A DNA stretch of 22,247 nucleotides, from the NCBI RefSeq assembly GCF_000485595.1, contig NW_014577238.1:21142-43388 (forward strand), written 5' to 3'. The notes under the pieces are model-generated. The model worked only from the letters and a program-made list of their open reading frames with translations, did no database searches and was not told the DNA's origin. The position numbers and the translations under genes were made by a program. Origin of the DNA: Priapulus caudatus. Taxonomy: Eukaryota > Priapulida > Priapulimorpha > Priapulimorphida > Priapulidae. Positions 1 to 11,700 of the stretch are shown piece by piece; within the stretch, counting starts at the first letter, position 1; each line of letters begins with the position of its first letter.

Positions 1-1094
1 TATAACTATCCAAGACTAAAGTTATGAATAGTAGTCGCCCGTGCCAGATTTGTTACCAGCTCGAGGGGGGTGTTAACCGTTATTACCCAGAGTTGCCTGA
101 GCACGCGAAGGGGGGGGGGGGGGTCTGGGGTGAGCCCATGCCCCAATAAATTTTTAAAATTACACACCCCCTCAGATGCGCTTTTTCTGCGCGAGCAATA
201 TGCGGGGGATTCGTACTCCCTTGGACACCGCCCCTGCTACACGCCCCTCTGGGCGCGACGACAGGAGAGGGATCCAATCGACGATGCAGGCGGGAAGGTT
301 GTCGGGAGGGGATTGGTGTTCATGCTTCATCTCCGCACGATGGGAGATGTTGCATATATTATTCTACACTGAAAATGGGTAGCGACCTGAGTGTTGATAA
401 TTTCTCTTGGCAAATTTAAAAACACACAATTTTTTTGCTTTTTGGTGGGGGGCGGAGGTGGGTTGTTCGAACCCGCCGAACCACCCTGGCCTACTGGACT
501 CTCTTAGCTTAGATAAGTTATCACTATCCACATAATTTACTGCTCTTTGTCCTAATATATATTACAGGGCAAAGTCGGCCTCCTAAGAATCGTTTATTTA
601 CTTGGTCGTTTATAGAAAGTTACAGGTAGAGTATCCGTTCTGGCCAAACTTTACTGTAATGACGTTGCGAGGCGTTTTTTTTTCCAATTAGGCTTGGCAT
701 TTATATTGGTATTTGCAGTTATGTACGATACGGCTACAAGGACGAGCACTTTGATTCTTGTGGGGAAGATATGTTTGCGATTGACCGGGGATGGTAGTTA
801 TTATAGACGTTTTGACTTTCCCGTACTTCAAAAACACTCTGAAGACATAACAGTTTTTGTTAGAAATATTGTGATATGAATTGGTAGGTATACAAAAGCT
901 AATCTTAGGGTGAGGCAAGTTAGGCTGTCTATTGCTGTTTGATGCTGCCATATTTTAGGCATCGAAATTCAGATACCATGCTTTAAAATATAAAGCACAC
1001 CACATATTCTTACTGTCTGAGTTACAGGATCTGTTTTTCCACATACATACTCTAGAAAGACATCGTTAGACTTGTTATTTAGTTTTACCATGAA
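1..1094. other. Upstream stretch with no recognised gene
   Basis: I see no coding region, RNA gene or recognisable element here. The short open frames have no domain-like pattern. There is a run of 14 G at 110-123, further G-rich stretches around 441-455, and an AT-rich part from about 500. By position it may be intron or 5' flank upstream of exon block 1 of copy A. No N-terminal GMC exon, such as a GxGxxG nucleotide-binding motif, was found. Sequence accuracy is doubtful because the adjoining block is scrambled. Confidence 0.5.
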
Positions 1095-1290
1095 GACACA
1101 CCCCACACCCGCACGACGCACGCAGCACACACACACGCACGCACGCCGCAATCTACGCTTACGGCACGCGGACGCGCTACTCACGCACGGCGCAAGACAC
1201 ACCCACCAGCACCCACACACACACAGCACACACAAGATCACACCACTACAATCACACACACAACACAACACACACAACATCACACACCTA
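1095..1290. repeat. Degraded CA-rich tract before copy A exon block 1
   Basis: The stretch is dominated by CA dinucleotides broken by CG and other interruptions. It sits at the same place, just upstream of exon block 1, as the clean (AC)n tract at 7373-7416 in copy B. Both are followed by a matching stretch (CCTATATG...CGGTTTTCC) before the exon. The interruptions may be real or may reflect the poor accuracy of this block. Long open frames through it are low-complexity artefacts. Confidence 0.7.
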
Positions 1291-1314
1291 TATGATACGG
1301 TTTTCCATTTACAG

Positions 1315-4277
1315 ACGTTTACAATGGATTCAGGTTTTCGCGATCCCATGCGGAAATCACCCTCTTCTACACAGAACTAGGCAGATATTTTTCTAAATGG
1401 CGGCAGCTATCAGAGAATTGGAAATATCAAACTTCGGATGATGTTAAGTGGAGAGAATCAGAGGAGAAAGATAACTCAATGAACGCAATCTATCAATAAA
1501 TATATCAAGCTATTTGTCCATTCATGCAGACGAATTTATAACCAATGAAGTTGAACAATGGAAACTACTCCAGAATTGAAATGGAACGTATGGTTTAATT
1601 GTATATTGGTTTTTCTTCAACCTCCTGTGTTCATGAAATCAGCAAGCAAACACAAAGAAATGGGGAACACGGTTGGCAGCACAGCTGAACGCACTATCTG
1701 AGACACATCGATGCACAGGATCATATAGACTAGCCATCAATACTCACGTAACCAACACTAACGGGGTAACACCACTGCGCATTTGAACAAAGATAATAAT
1801 ATAGTTGAAATAGGAATAGTATGTTGTGAAATTCATGTACGTGGTTTTCAGAATAAATCTTGATGGGTAAGAGGCGACTAGGAAGTCACAGTCATTCACG
1901 TGTGCCCTGCGCAGAGATGTTCCATGTATGCAAGGGACCAGATCGCTTCCTCTGCGTGGGTAGCGATGGTTTCCGCAATCCTCATGGGTTGTCGTGGTGT
2001 GTGCGCAAGAGGATCCGCTTAGCATAATGCGTTTCAACTGTGACGTCAATTTACCCTTAGCTTGACTGAAATAGCTAATGACCATTTGACTGACAGTAAT
2101 GATCACTAGTTCTGTCGTACCGCGTAGCGATTAACGTAAATGGCTATCCTATCATACTGTGCCTAGATTGTCATTTAGTTATATTCTATGGACTACTAAT
2201 TAGTACTGATAACCTAATCTATTGAAAAATGACTGCTGAACATAGTGCCTTTAACATAACATGTATCCAAACTGAGCATAAACGCATGATGTACACGCGT
2301 TTCCTCTGAGAGACCTCTTTCCTACTGCGAGATCGCAATAGTACAGTTTTATAATTCGTAACAATATTCTTGATTCAAAAATCGTTCATGATTCAGTCTC
2401 AACTGAATTATACGGATATCAACATGTTGCTGAACTTGGAGCCGGGTCCGGGTACAACACCATACAGACCCCTGGCCTTCTGTATTTCTCCGCTAGAGTG
2501 TCTCTTGGCTAGGAACTTCTTCTATTCTGTCACACCTTATGCATGTTATGAACAGTTGGAAGTGACCACGATACCTCTAGTTTTATATCTCTGTTTGGAA
2601 AAAGTGTTTATAGTTCTCAAGTCCTCTCTTACTTGGAATCATCTTCGCCTAACAACACGCCAACAATTATCAACATCGCTGACTATAACACTATTTCACG
2701 TATAGGTGGTTCCATCTTAGTTTCCTTAGACGACATTAATATAGTAATACATACTTACATGATAGGTATGAAGTCAGTGATATAGTATAGTGATAGTATA
2801 TCTGCTCAGAACTGACTATCTCTCTATGCTCTCCTGTGAAGTAAACACATTTTATCCATGGTGATCAAACATCATGTGGTCTGATCAAATAGTACTCTTA
2901 GAATTAGACTCCTCGACTTAACTATTATAACACTGACGTTGTTTATCTAGCATTACATGATGGATCTATAAAGCGTCTATCTACGTGATTCGTATTTTAC
3001 GAATTTATATATTATGCGCGGTTTCTTTTTGGTTTACATACATAGAGATCCTATATGGCGGGCCATCAACATCTTGCTGTACACGTCGGGCGTTTCTCAA
3101 GACGGACAAAAGCTGCTGCTACCTTCTAATACTACGTGGCTATTTTATCCTGCACATTCCGTATCTTACTATGCATCCTGCCCATAGCGGACCTGGTACT
3201 CTTTGACACCGAATGACAGTTGACTTTACATACCACGATTCGGCCTTGACACAGAAACGTAGGGTTCCAAAATCATTACGCATTCGTATACACTCAAAAT
3301 TCTGCCATTCTCCCTGTCTTTTACCAGCAGAGCATCTTAATGATCGATCGCGATGAATACTGAGAGTGAGATATTGCGCAGAACATTAATATAACTTGCG
3401 AGACTTAATCGCGACAAACGAGACTATAACGGATGACTGTCTGGCGTTAGATAGCGAGATGATATGTACTTGCGAGTTTTGAAATGCCTATTTGTCTCGA
3501 TTGACACTCGAGGTACTTAGTGAACGGATATGGGAATTCTCACCGTCTGCCACATCCAAGTCGTCTTGCTCCGTTTACATAGTTTGATTAAGGTCTTTTC
3601 ATTTTTCGAGCACAAGGCATCGTTCCTCATGACAAGGGTAGCATATCTTTCTTCCCCGCTAAGAGCCCTGTTGGAGATGATTTTCTGGTACTGAATTATC
3701 ATGTATTGACGCTCACTCTGATCCACCTCTGGAGTATTGACCAATCCTCTCTTTGGTGACTCTGTGTCAGTCGGCTCGAGTCAGAGAGTAAGAATATTTC
3801 TAACTAGAATTTGAAACACGCGACACTCAAATGACTGCTTGTTCTAATTTCTGCATGAATGGTTGTCTTTATCTTACTTTAGTGTAAGTCTACTGTGTAG
3901 TAGTTTTATAATCTTACTTAGATTTTGAATTCGCAACGCGGCTTAAAATTTATATATTTGCATGAAGGGAAAGTTCCATGTTTCTTCACCTTCTCATGTC
4001 TTTCACGATATCTTCTTTAGCGGTATAAGCATCTCCGTCTGCCAGTTTGACTGGAACTCAAGCCAATTAAAAGCTATTCCGGCCGTTTAAAACTGCCGAG
4101 ATCCGTCGTTTCAGGCTGTTGAGAAGCATGAATACAAATTCTGAACAAACTCTAGGGACCATGTGCGTGAGAACAGACATAACAGCGCCATATAATTCAA
4201 CCGACAAGCGAGAACATGTAAGATGGCGCAGCTCCAATCAATTACCAATCGCAGTTGCTTGCATCCAAAACTAACAG
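1315..4277 (+). pseudogene. Scrambled copy A of GMC oxidoreductase exons 1-7
   Basis: Seven blocks align in order with exons 1-7 of the readable gene at 7442-10005: about 1315-1466, 1627-1765, 1852-2038, 2416-2603, 3048-3258, 3583-3787 and 4022-4277. The intervening introns also align. No block keeps an open frame. The catalytic-motif region near 4195-4225 is broken. Block lengths are 152, 139, 187, 188, 211, 205 and 256, against 129, 122, 168, 154, 161, 181 and 223 in copy B, so each is 11-31% longer, mostly through one- to few-base insertions. Introns are affected to a similar degree. I infer an uncorrected long-read sequence rather than normal pseudogene decay, which is usually deletion-biased, but a real dead duplicate cannot be excluded. 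No partner of exon 8 is present. Block edges are approximate. Confidence 0.8.
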
Positions 4278-4436
4278 GTTCACCACCATGTGAACAGATA
4301 TTAAATTATAAAGATTTTAGCTAACCTATAAACTTTAGACCTAGGAATATTTAAACACAGATTATAGATAGTGCTGTAAATCAGATGCGATGCATTTGAG
4401 ACCAGCTGTCGTAGCGCGCTATTGTTATGCCGTGCT

Positions 4437-4900
4437 ATAAACCCTCACACCAGGGGTGCGTTTCCTTACTTTGCGCGGTGTAACGGCGGACGGACGATGG
4501 GGCCAGAGAGCGGCCAAGGCGCACATAGCGTGGGCGTCGTTATATAGCGTTCTGGTGTCGTAATATCGCAGACATCTCCTTTCGTTTCGAGTCGTTGTTC
4601 GCTTCGTGTTATGCCGTCGCCTAATGTCGCAAGATGAGTAGCCAAAATGATTGCGCCTGAGTGACGGTGGCGTTTGTTGTTGCAGCGGGGGATGAATTCA
4701 ATACATAATCTGCTCTCCTCTAATGTTCCACAGGCTATCCCCGGCGATCTGGCCTGGGAGCCGCCGCATAATCGAACGCGGTCGGAGTTCGCCGATTTGT
4801 CAGGCGAACCCTTGTTACATTTTCTGCGTCGCCGTACCGCGTCGCGGCCAATCAGGTTGCTCGGCGGCCACCCTGGTCGAGCCGTCCGGTCGTGACGGAG
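4437..4900. mobile_element. GC-rich insertion in copy A, MITE-like
   Basis: Copy A aligns with copy B through GCCGTGCT (near 4430) and again from about 4905 (near AAGTGTCAATG), matching 10141-10166. The roughly 460 bases between have no partner in copy B and are GC-richer than their surroundings. Near the ends lie ACCAGGGGTG (about 4450) and its approximate inverse CACCCTGG (about 4869), so a short terminal inverted repeat is possible. No clear target-site duplication can be read because the block is noisy. The open frames inside show no recognisable protein. Confidence 0.5.
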
Positions 4901-4988
4901 GGTTTTACATTAATGATAAGTGTCAATGCTCACTGACTCAGCGCTCCCACCAAAAAACACCCACTGAGTGAGTAGAGAAGAAGTCGTG

Positions 4989-6262
4989 TCAGGAGGTTAG
5001 TATCCAGTTCCCAGCTTCCTTATTCGAATAAAGACTAATATAAGGGGCAAGCAGCGTTCAGTTACCACCAGTTCCTCGTTTCGATAAGGAACTAGTACTA
5101 GGCTAGCATCTATCAGCAGTTCAGTTCGAAATGCACCTTAGAATTAGGAATCCGCGTTAAACAGGGCAAACTAATTATCTACTAGGCTCTGACTTATTCG
5201 CCCAATCAATTAACCTTGGCAACATTTATATTAAATAGATTACCAGCTCGCATCCAGACTACTTATCCAGGCTGTCACCAGTTCGAAACCAATCACTACT
5301 TGCCAATAACTACTATGTTATGCCTGAGATACAATAGACTGATATGGCGAAATGGTAACTCGGGCATCAAAGGTCATATTGCCGCGCCACTCTGCAAATT
5401 GACTTTTAGTAAGAGACCTTTGAGGTAACCTGAATAACGGTAGCTGGGGCTTTTGTTTGGTGGTACTATAAATATAACTGTTGTACAAAGCTTTGACAAT
5501 TATTTGTGTATATACCAGGTTTCATAGGGTCTAATGTCCCCAGAATGGTACTGACATCCGTGATAAACGCATACCCTGACTCGGGTAAGTAGAGTCGGTT
5601 GCGGGTGATACCGGGGAGGATACCATTAGGGTATACTATTTGAAGTTGAGATTAGGATGTTTAGGTTAAGATTGAGGGGGTTTTGGTTTAGGATTAGGCG
5701 GCTACAGGCAGTCTGGGTCCTTTCCTTTAGACTCAATCGTTAGATTGAGAGTATGCGAGGGTACCGGATCCCGGCATCTCTATATTAAAGATTTGTAGTT
5801 ACCTGAGGGTTACGTTCCGAATATTACTGGGACCGTACCAGGTATTTGCTCTCCTGGCCGCGAATACTGGCCCCCGGGACAATAGACCCTCTCAGTTTAA
5901 CTGAGAGCGACAGAAGGGAGTGGTTAATTTTGTTTCTGATATCTTATGGACTGTAGTGGGGTGTCAAACTAAAGTTATCAAATTTTTTTAACTCCAGTAT
6001 AGTTGGCTTTTTTTTTTAGACAATAGTAACCTAGGTTTCGAATGTCGTAACTTGATGATAAGTTCAAGATGTTGCATTTAAACTGGGATCAGTTTTCGGT
6101 AACTGTTCTTTTGCTCATTTAGTTATTAGTTCCTTATTTCGAGTAAGGTAACTGGCATCACTATCTTTTTTAGTGGTACACTGGAGAGTAAACTGCGTTC
6201 TGAGCTAGTTACTAGTTTGCCTTCCACTCTCCCGAATAAACGAACTGGCGGAACTAGAGCGG
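4989..6262. mobile_element. Copy A version of the telomere-core fold-back element
   Basis: This aligns with the element at 10226-11248: the outer TCAGG.AGTTAG-like start, clusters of AGTTCC/TTATTCGAA/GGAACT motifs, GGTCTA(A)TGTCCCC near 5528, a degraded TTAGG-rich core at about 5650-5698, and the right arm ending near 6262. It carries the same kind of scattered small changes as the rest of copy A. It stops abruptly at the junction with clean sequence at 6264/6265. Confidence 0.65.
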
Positions 6263-6264
6263 GC

Positions 6265-7320
6265 TTTTCTACGTAGAAAGAACTACTAAAGTAACCTACC
6301 TAAGTAACTTTGTACATTAATTACTTGCTTACTACTGGTATGTGTATAACTACTTCTAATGTACACCAAGGTCTGTGCTTCACACATATACTCTCCATAA
6401 TGCATCCTTCATCTATGCTCCACACCATTCTCGTTCTCACATCAAATGTGTTATAGAAACTGGATCATATCACACGTAAATACAATGTAGGTTTCGTATA
6501 GAACAGATGTTCTATGTATATTAATTTTTACGACAAAAAATACAAATGATTACGTATAAAACAACTCACAGATTATTGGGAAATAATCTGACAGCTAAAT
6601 CTACGGTCTGGTGCAATCAGCACAATAAATATTTCCGTGACAATTTATCTTCATGATCAGATCCTAACAAATGTCCTAGTGATTTATAAATATGACAATA
6701 AGTTACGGACACAAAACATACAATGTACACGTATGCAATAATGACTCGATCTTTGTTTCTATGGAAACACAACATGGCACTTATAAAATTAAGTAAATAT
6801 CATGTACTAAAATTAAAAGTATCAAAAATCTCTTGAAGCAACATGGAAAGTTAAATGACGTATATGTTTAAAGTGACTACAATATTTTACAATACAATAA
6901 GTTACAAAAAATAAAACAGCGCTTACATAACCCAATTCAGTATACATATAGATTTTTTCAACTTTTTCATCTATAAATATGAAGTGAGAAAATCTGCGTT
7001 TAATAATGATTATTCTAATGACTTCTCTGTAAGTCATTGTCAATGAACCCAAAATATTAATAAACCTAATAGGGTAAAATACTTTCTAGAAATTTCTGGC
7101 TTCTTTTATCGATAACGTTATATATCTGAGATTTGCACAATTAAAATTTAACAAATAAAACTGCAGTTAATGTTAAAAATGGAAGCAGAGTAGGCCTACA
7201 AACCTGACAATAAAAATCACCAAATAATTTTACCTCATCTGTTTAATCCCTTTTTCATGGAAAACTCATGTACCCTTTAACTGGTGTTTGTAAGCTCTCA
7301 CACTCACACATATTAGTGTG
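6265..7320. repeat. 3'-flank segment C1, duplicated downstream
   Basis: From TTCTACGTAGAAAGAAC onward this segment matches 13665-14466 almost base for base, with a few substitutions and single-base indels. C1 has about 250 extra bases (roughly 6589-6834) that C2 lacks. In C2 the segment lies directly 3' of the GMC stop codon; here it follows the truncated fold-back of copy A. No gene is seen in it, and the open frame on the minus strand around 6822-7052 is AT-rich and not protein-like. Confidence 0.85.
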
Positions 7321-7370
7321 GCTCAAGGGGTCGTTGTCGTAACAGGTACTACAGAAGTGTACCCTAACCC

Positions 7371-7374
<4 letters not shown>
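7321..7374. mobile_element. Truncated left end of the TAACCC-core MITE
   Basis: The 9-bp ATTAGTGTG (7312-7320) is followed by GCTCAAGGGGTCGTTGTCGT and the rest of the left terminal inverted repeat seen at 14467-14510, then by CCCTAACCCTAAC. At that point the sequence changes to (AC)n and the gene's intron. The right half of the element is missing, so this is a breakpoint inside the element. Confidence 0.8.

Positions 7375-7416
<42 letters not shown>
7373..7416. repeat. (AC)n microsatellite
   Basis: A pure AC dinucleotide run of about 22 units. It joins the telomere-like tract of a truncated MITE to the intron that leads into exon 1 of copy B. Confidence 0.98.
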
Positions 7417-7419
<3 letters not shown>

Positions 7420-7441
7420 TATGTACGGTTTTCCGTTACAG

Positions 7442-7570
7442 GTTACCATGGGTCAGGTGGACCATGGGAAATCACCACCTCTTCATACACAGAACTGGCA
7501 GATATTTTTCTAAATGCGGCGCAGGAACTTGGATATAAACTTGGTGATGTTAATGGAGAGAATCAAGAGG
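7442..7570 (+). CDS. GMC gene exon 1 of those visible
   Basis: The acceptor is ...TTCCGTTACAG and the donor is GAGG|GTAAC. The exon starts inside a Gly codon (one base comes from a missing upstream exon) and ends one base into a codon. It encodes YHGSGGP, then ...[15 protein letters not shown] and GDVNGENQE, typical of the region preceding the substrate-loop segment in this family. Reading past the donor gives a stop within about 10 codons. Confidence 0.9.
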
Positions 7571-8687
7571 GTAACTATGAACTATATCAATAAATAATAA
7601 AGTATTTTCCATTCATGAAAGAGAAATTTAGTAACCAAATGAAGTTGCAATTGAAACTACTCAGGAATGAAATGACGTATGGTTTAATTTGTTTTGGTTC
7701 TTCAAATCCCAGTTTTCATGAAATCGCAAGCAAACACAAAAGATGGAAAACGTTGGAGCACAGCTGAAGCATATCTGAGACCAGCCATGCACAGATCAAA
7801 CCTAGACATAGCCATCAATACTCACGTAACCAAGGTAACACACTGACGATGAACAAAGATAACTAATATAGTCTGAAAATAGAGAACGTATTTGTGAAAT
7901 TCATGTACGTGGTTTTCAGATAAACTTTGATGGTAAGAAGGCGACAGGAGTCACCTTCATTCACGGTGCTGAGAAGAAGACTGTTCATGTATCAAAGGAA
8001 GTGATTCTCTCTGCTGGTAGCATTGGTTCTCCGCACATCCTCATGTTGTCTGGTGTTGGGCCAAAGGATCACCTTACCAAGTTCAACGTACGATCACATT
8101 TACCTAGTTGAAATAATACCTAATGATATTTGACTGACAGTTAATGATCACTAGTTTGTTCGTACCGTACAGATAACGTAAATGCTATCATATCTACATG
8201 TGCCTAATTCGTCATTTAGTTATATTTATGACTACTAATTAACTATAACTAATATATTGAAAAATGACTGTGACACATAGTCTTTAACAATTAAAGTTCA
8301 CAACTGAAGCACAAAGCAGATTTTCCTCTGAGAGACCTCACTTTCCTACTTGGAAATCAATAGTATCAGTTTATAATTCGTAACATATTCTGATTAAATC
8401 GTTCATGTTTCTACTGAATTTAAGATATCAACTGTTGCTGACTTGCCGGTCGGTCAACACCTACAGGAACACCCTGGCCTCATGTATCCAGAGTTCTGGC
8501 TAGAGAAACCTCTATCTGTCACCCTAGACATGATGAACAGTTGGAAGGCCAGCATACAGTATAACCTGTTTGGAAAAGGTTAGTTCAAGTCCCTTACCTG
8601 GAATCATCCGATAACACACGAACATATTAATCAACATCATGACTATACACATTTTCACGATAATAGGTGTTCATTTAGTTTCTTAGA

Positions 8688-8744
<57 letters not shown>

Positions 8745-11700
8745 TCAAACTACTATCCCTGCCTCCTTGAAAAAACATTTTACATCATGATAAAATCAGG
8801 AGTCTATCAATAGATTTGATAGACTCCTGATAAAATAACACTGACGTGGTTTAATGTAGCAAACATGAGGATCTATAAAAGCGTTATACGTGATGTATTT
8901 TACGTTTATATATAATGACGCGTTACGTTTAATTAATAGGTCCTATAGCCTATCAACTCTTCGACACTGTGGGCGTTCTCAAGACAAAAGCTGCTGACCC
9001 TAAACGTGGTCTACCTGACATTCAGATACAGCTCATGCCCATGGGACTTGGTTTTGACACCGATGAAGTTGTTTACAATACACTTGGCCTCGACAGAAAC
9101 GTAGGTTTCCCAAAATCATAGCGATCGTATCCACTAAAACTCTGCATTCTCCTGTTTTTACCGAGCATTTACATGTCGAGGATGAATCTGAGGTGGATAA
9201 TTGCGGCAAAATTAATATAAGTTCGAGATGGAAAGAGAACTATAACCCAGATGAATCTGCTAGATAGCAGATGATATGTACTGCAGTTTTGAAATGCACC
9301 TATTTCTCATGCCTGATACATATAGTGAAACGATGAATTCACCACGTCATGCCACACACAAGTCTGTTTGCCCGTTTACACAGTTTATAAAGGCCTACAA
9401 TTTTTCCGAGCACAAGACTCGTCCAGTCATGACATGGGTTGCAATCCTTCTTCACCCGAAGAGTGTTGGAGAGATTCGGCTGCAATCATCAGACGCACTC
9501 GATCCACCGGAGATTGACCCAAACTACTTTGACGATGACTCTGATGTCAAGTCGCTAGTAGAGAGTAAAGACTACATTTCCCTTCTAGAAATTATGAAAA
9601 ACACGCGAAATAATGCTGTTCATAATTTTGCTGAATGGTTGTCTATTATCTACTTTAGTTAAATCTACTTTATCTAGTTAAAATCTACTAGATTTGATAG
9701 ACGCGGCTTAATTTATATATTGATGAAGGAAAGTTACATTGATTCATTCACTTCATCATGTCTTTCACGATCACTTCTTTAGGTATAAAGATCAGTCTGC
9801 AGTTTGCTGAGACTAAAGCATTAAAAGCTATCGGCGTTAAACTGCGAGATCAGATCGTTCCAGGCTGTGAGAAGCATGAATACAAATCTGACAACTACTG
9901 GGACTGTGCCGTGAGAACAGTAACAGCGACCATATATCACCCGACAGGAACATGTAAGATGGGAGCAATCAATGACCAAACTGCAGTTGTTGATCCACAA
10001 CTCAGGTACGTGAACACGTATAAATATAAAGATTTTGCTACTATAACTTTAGACCTAGACATATTTAACACATTATAATAGATAGATCTGTAAATCCAGG
10101 ATGCGATTGATTGACCCTGTGGTGTAGCCATATATGTTATGCCGTGCTTACAGAATGAAAGTGTCAATGACACTGTAGCTCACCACACAAAAAAACACAA
10201 ATGAGTGAGTGAGAAGAAGTCGGGTCAGGGAAGTTAGCTTCCAGTTCCCAGTTCCTTATTTCGAATAAAGAACTAAGTAAATAGGCAAAGCGTTACGCAG
10301 TTCCCAGTCCTTATTCGAATAAGGAACTAGTAAGCTAGGCAGAGCGGCAAGTGTCCAGTTCCCAGTTCGAAAATGCAACATTGAATTGGGAACTGGTAAC
10401 AAGGCAAAATAGTTACTAGTTGCTTATTCGGCCAAATTAACCCTTTGGCACACATTTATTTAATCAGTTACCAGTTCGATACCCAGCTACTTATTCAGTT
10501 ACCAGTTCGAAACCAATACTATTGCCAATACTACTATGTTTGCTGAGTAAATAACTGGGTGGCGAACTGGTAACTGGGCATCAAAGGGTCAATTGGGCTC
10601 TGAATGACTTTTAGGACCTTTACAGGTAACTGAATAAGTAGCTGGGTGGCAAACTGGTAACTGCATGGGGTTCATAGGGTCTATGTCCCCCAGGGTACTG
10701 CGGAACGCACCCTGGGTAGTAGGTACGGTTCGGTATACCGGAACGTACCCTGGTAACTATTTGATATGGTTAGGGTTAGGGTTAAGATTAGGGTTAGGGT
10801 TAGGATTAGGGAGTAGGCGTTGGCGACTCCCTAGACTCGTTAGTGAGTAGCGAGGTACGGTCCGGCATATTAGATAGTACCGTACGTCCGCGTATAGCTG
10901 GACCGTACCCAGGGTATGTTCCGGCAGTACCCTGGGGGACATAGACCCTCTCAGTGTAACTGGGCGACAAAGGTTATTTTTGGTTCTGAATACTCTAGGA
11001 CCTGTAAAGGCCAACAAGATCATTAACACATAGGCGAATAAGTAACTAGGTTTCGAACTGGTAACTGCATGCATAATTCAATGTTGCATTTTAAACTGGA
11101 AGTGGTAACTGGCTTTGCATAGTTACTAGTTCCTTATTCGAATAAGGAACTGGGAACTGGTAACTGGTAACTGTAACTGCTTTGCCTAGTTACTAGTTCC
11201 TTATTCGAATCAAAGAACTGGAACTGGGAACTGGGAGCTAACTTCCTGAGTGGAAGAAGTCAGTTTAATTGAGCAACCATCGACGTACATTATAGAAACG
11301 AGAGTATTATAGGGAGAATCCCTATATACTCTTGATAATTATGTGTACGTATATATGATCGCGTATAACGCGGGCGCTATAACCGCACCTCAATTTGAAT
11401 CGGGTAACCAAGTATTGCGCCTAGTTCAGGTATAAACCGCACTTAAATCGAGGTAATCTCACCAGATATGTGTGGTGCAATTGTGAACGATAATGGGTGA
11501 AAATTGACAAAATTAGCATGATCATGTTACATGTCACACACGTCTAGGCAAACACATTTAGGCAAACACGATTTATGCATTTATTTAATGAACGTTAGAT
11601 CACCCATTATCGCCCCCGGCGAGTGACAAGACTCAGCAACGATCGATGAACAAATTTCCCCGTCACGGTATGGCGCCCTTATAAACCGCAGAGCAATACA

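Noticed and set aside
70-382. Overlapping open frames near the start, possible short protein
   Set aside because: Three frames on both strands overlap in a G-rich stretch, none with domain character. Local sequence quality is doubtful.
455-480. GTTCGAAC word resembling a tRNA B box or SINE
   Set aside because: No matching A box or cloverleaf at the right distance, and no repeat boundary could be seen.
1744-2106. 120-codon minus-strand frame
   Set aside because: It lies antisense over the scrambled exon 3 block of copy A; it is a chance frame in noisy sequence.
4674-4971. GC-rich frames that look protein-like
   Set aside because: They sit inside the insertion of copy A, overlap in two frames and show no family motif. 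Scattered indels make any frame unreliable.
7318-7593. 91-codon frame joining the MITE end, (AC)n and exon 1
   Set aside because: The Met and Thr-His run come from the MITE and the microsatellite. The real coding part begins after the acceptor at 7440-7441.
9276-9383. Upstream part of the 128-codon frame as coding sequence
   Set aside because: It is intron read-through; GMC-like sequence starts after CCCGTTTACACAG and the exon 5 phase fits that acceptor.
10769-10811. True chromosome end
   Set aside because: The tract is short, degenerate, internal to an inverted-repeat element and followed by 11 kb of other sequence.
10757-11074. 105-codon minus-strand frame with Asn-Pro repeats
   Set aside because: The Asn-Pro repeat is the translation of the telomere-like tract within the mobile element.
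10213-11250. Repeated GGAACTGGTAACTG words as a CRISPR-like array
   Set aside because: Spacing and orientation are irregular, the units are palindromic parts of a fold-back element, and the genome is eukaryotic.
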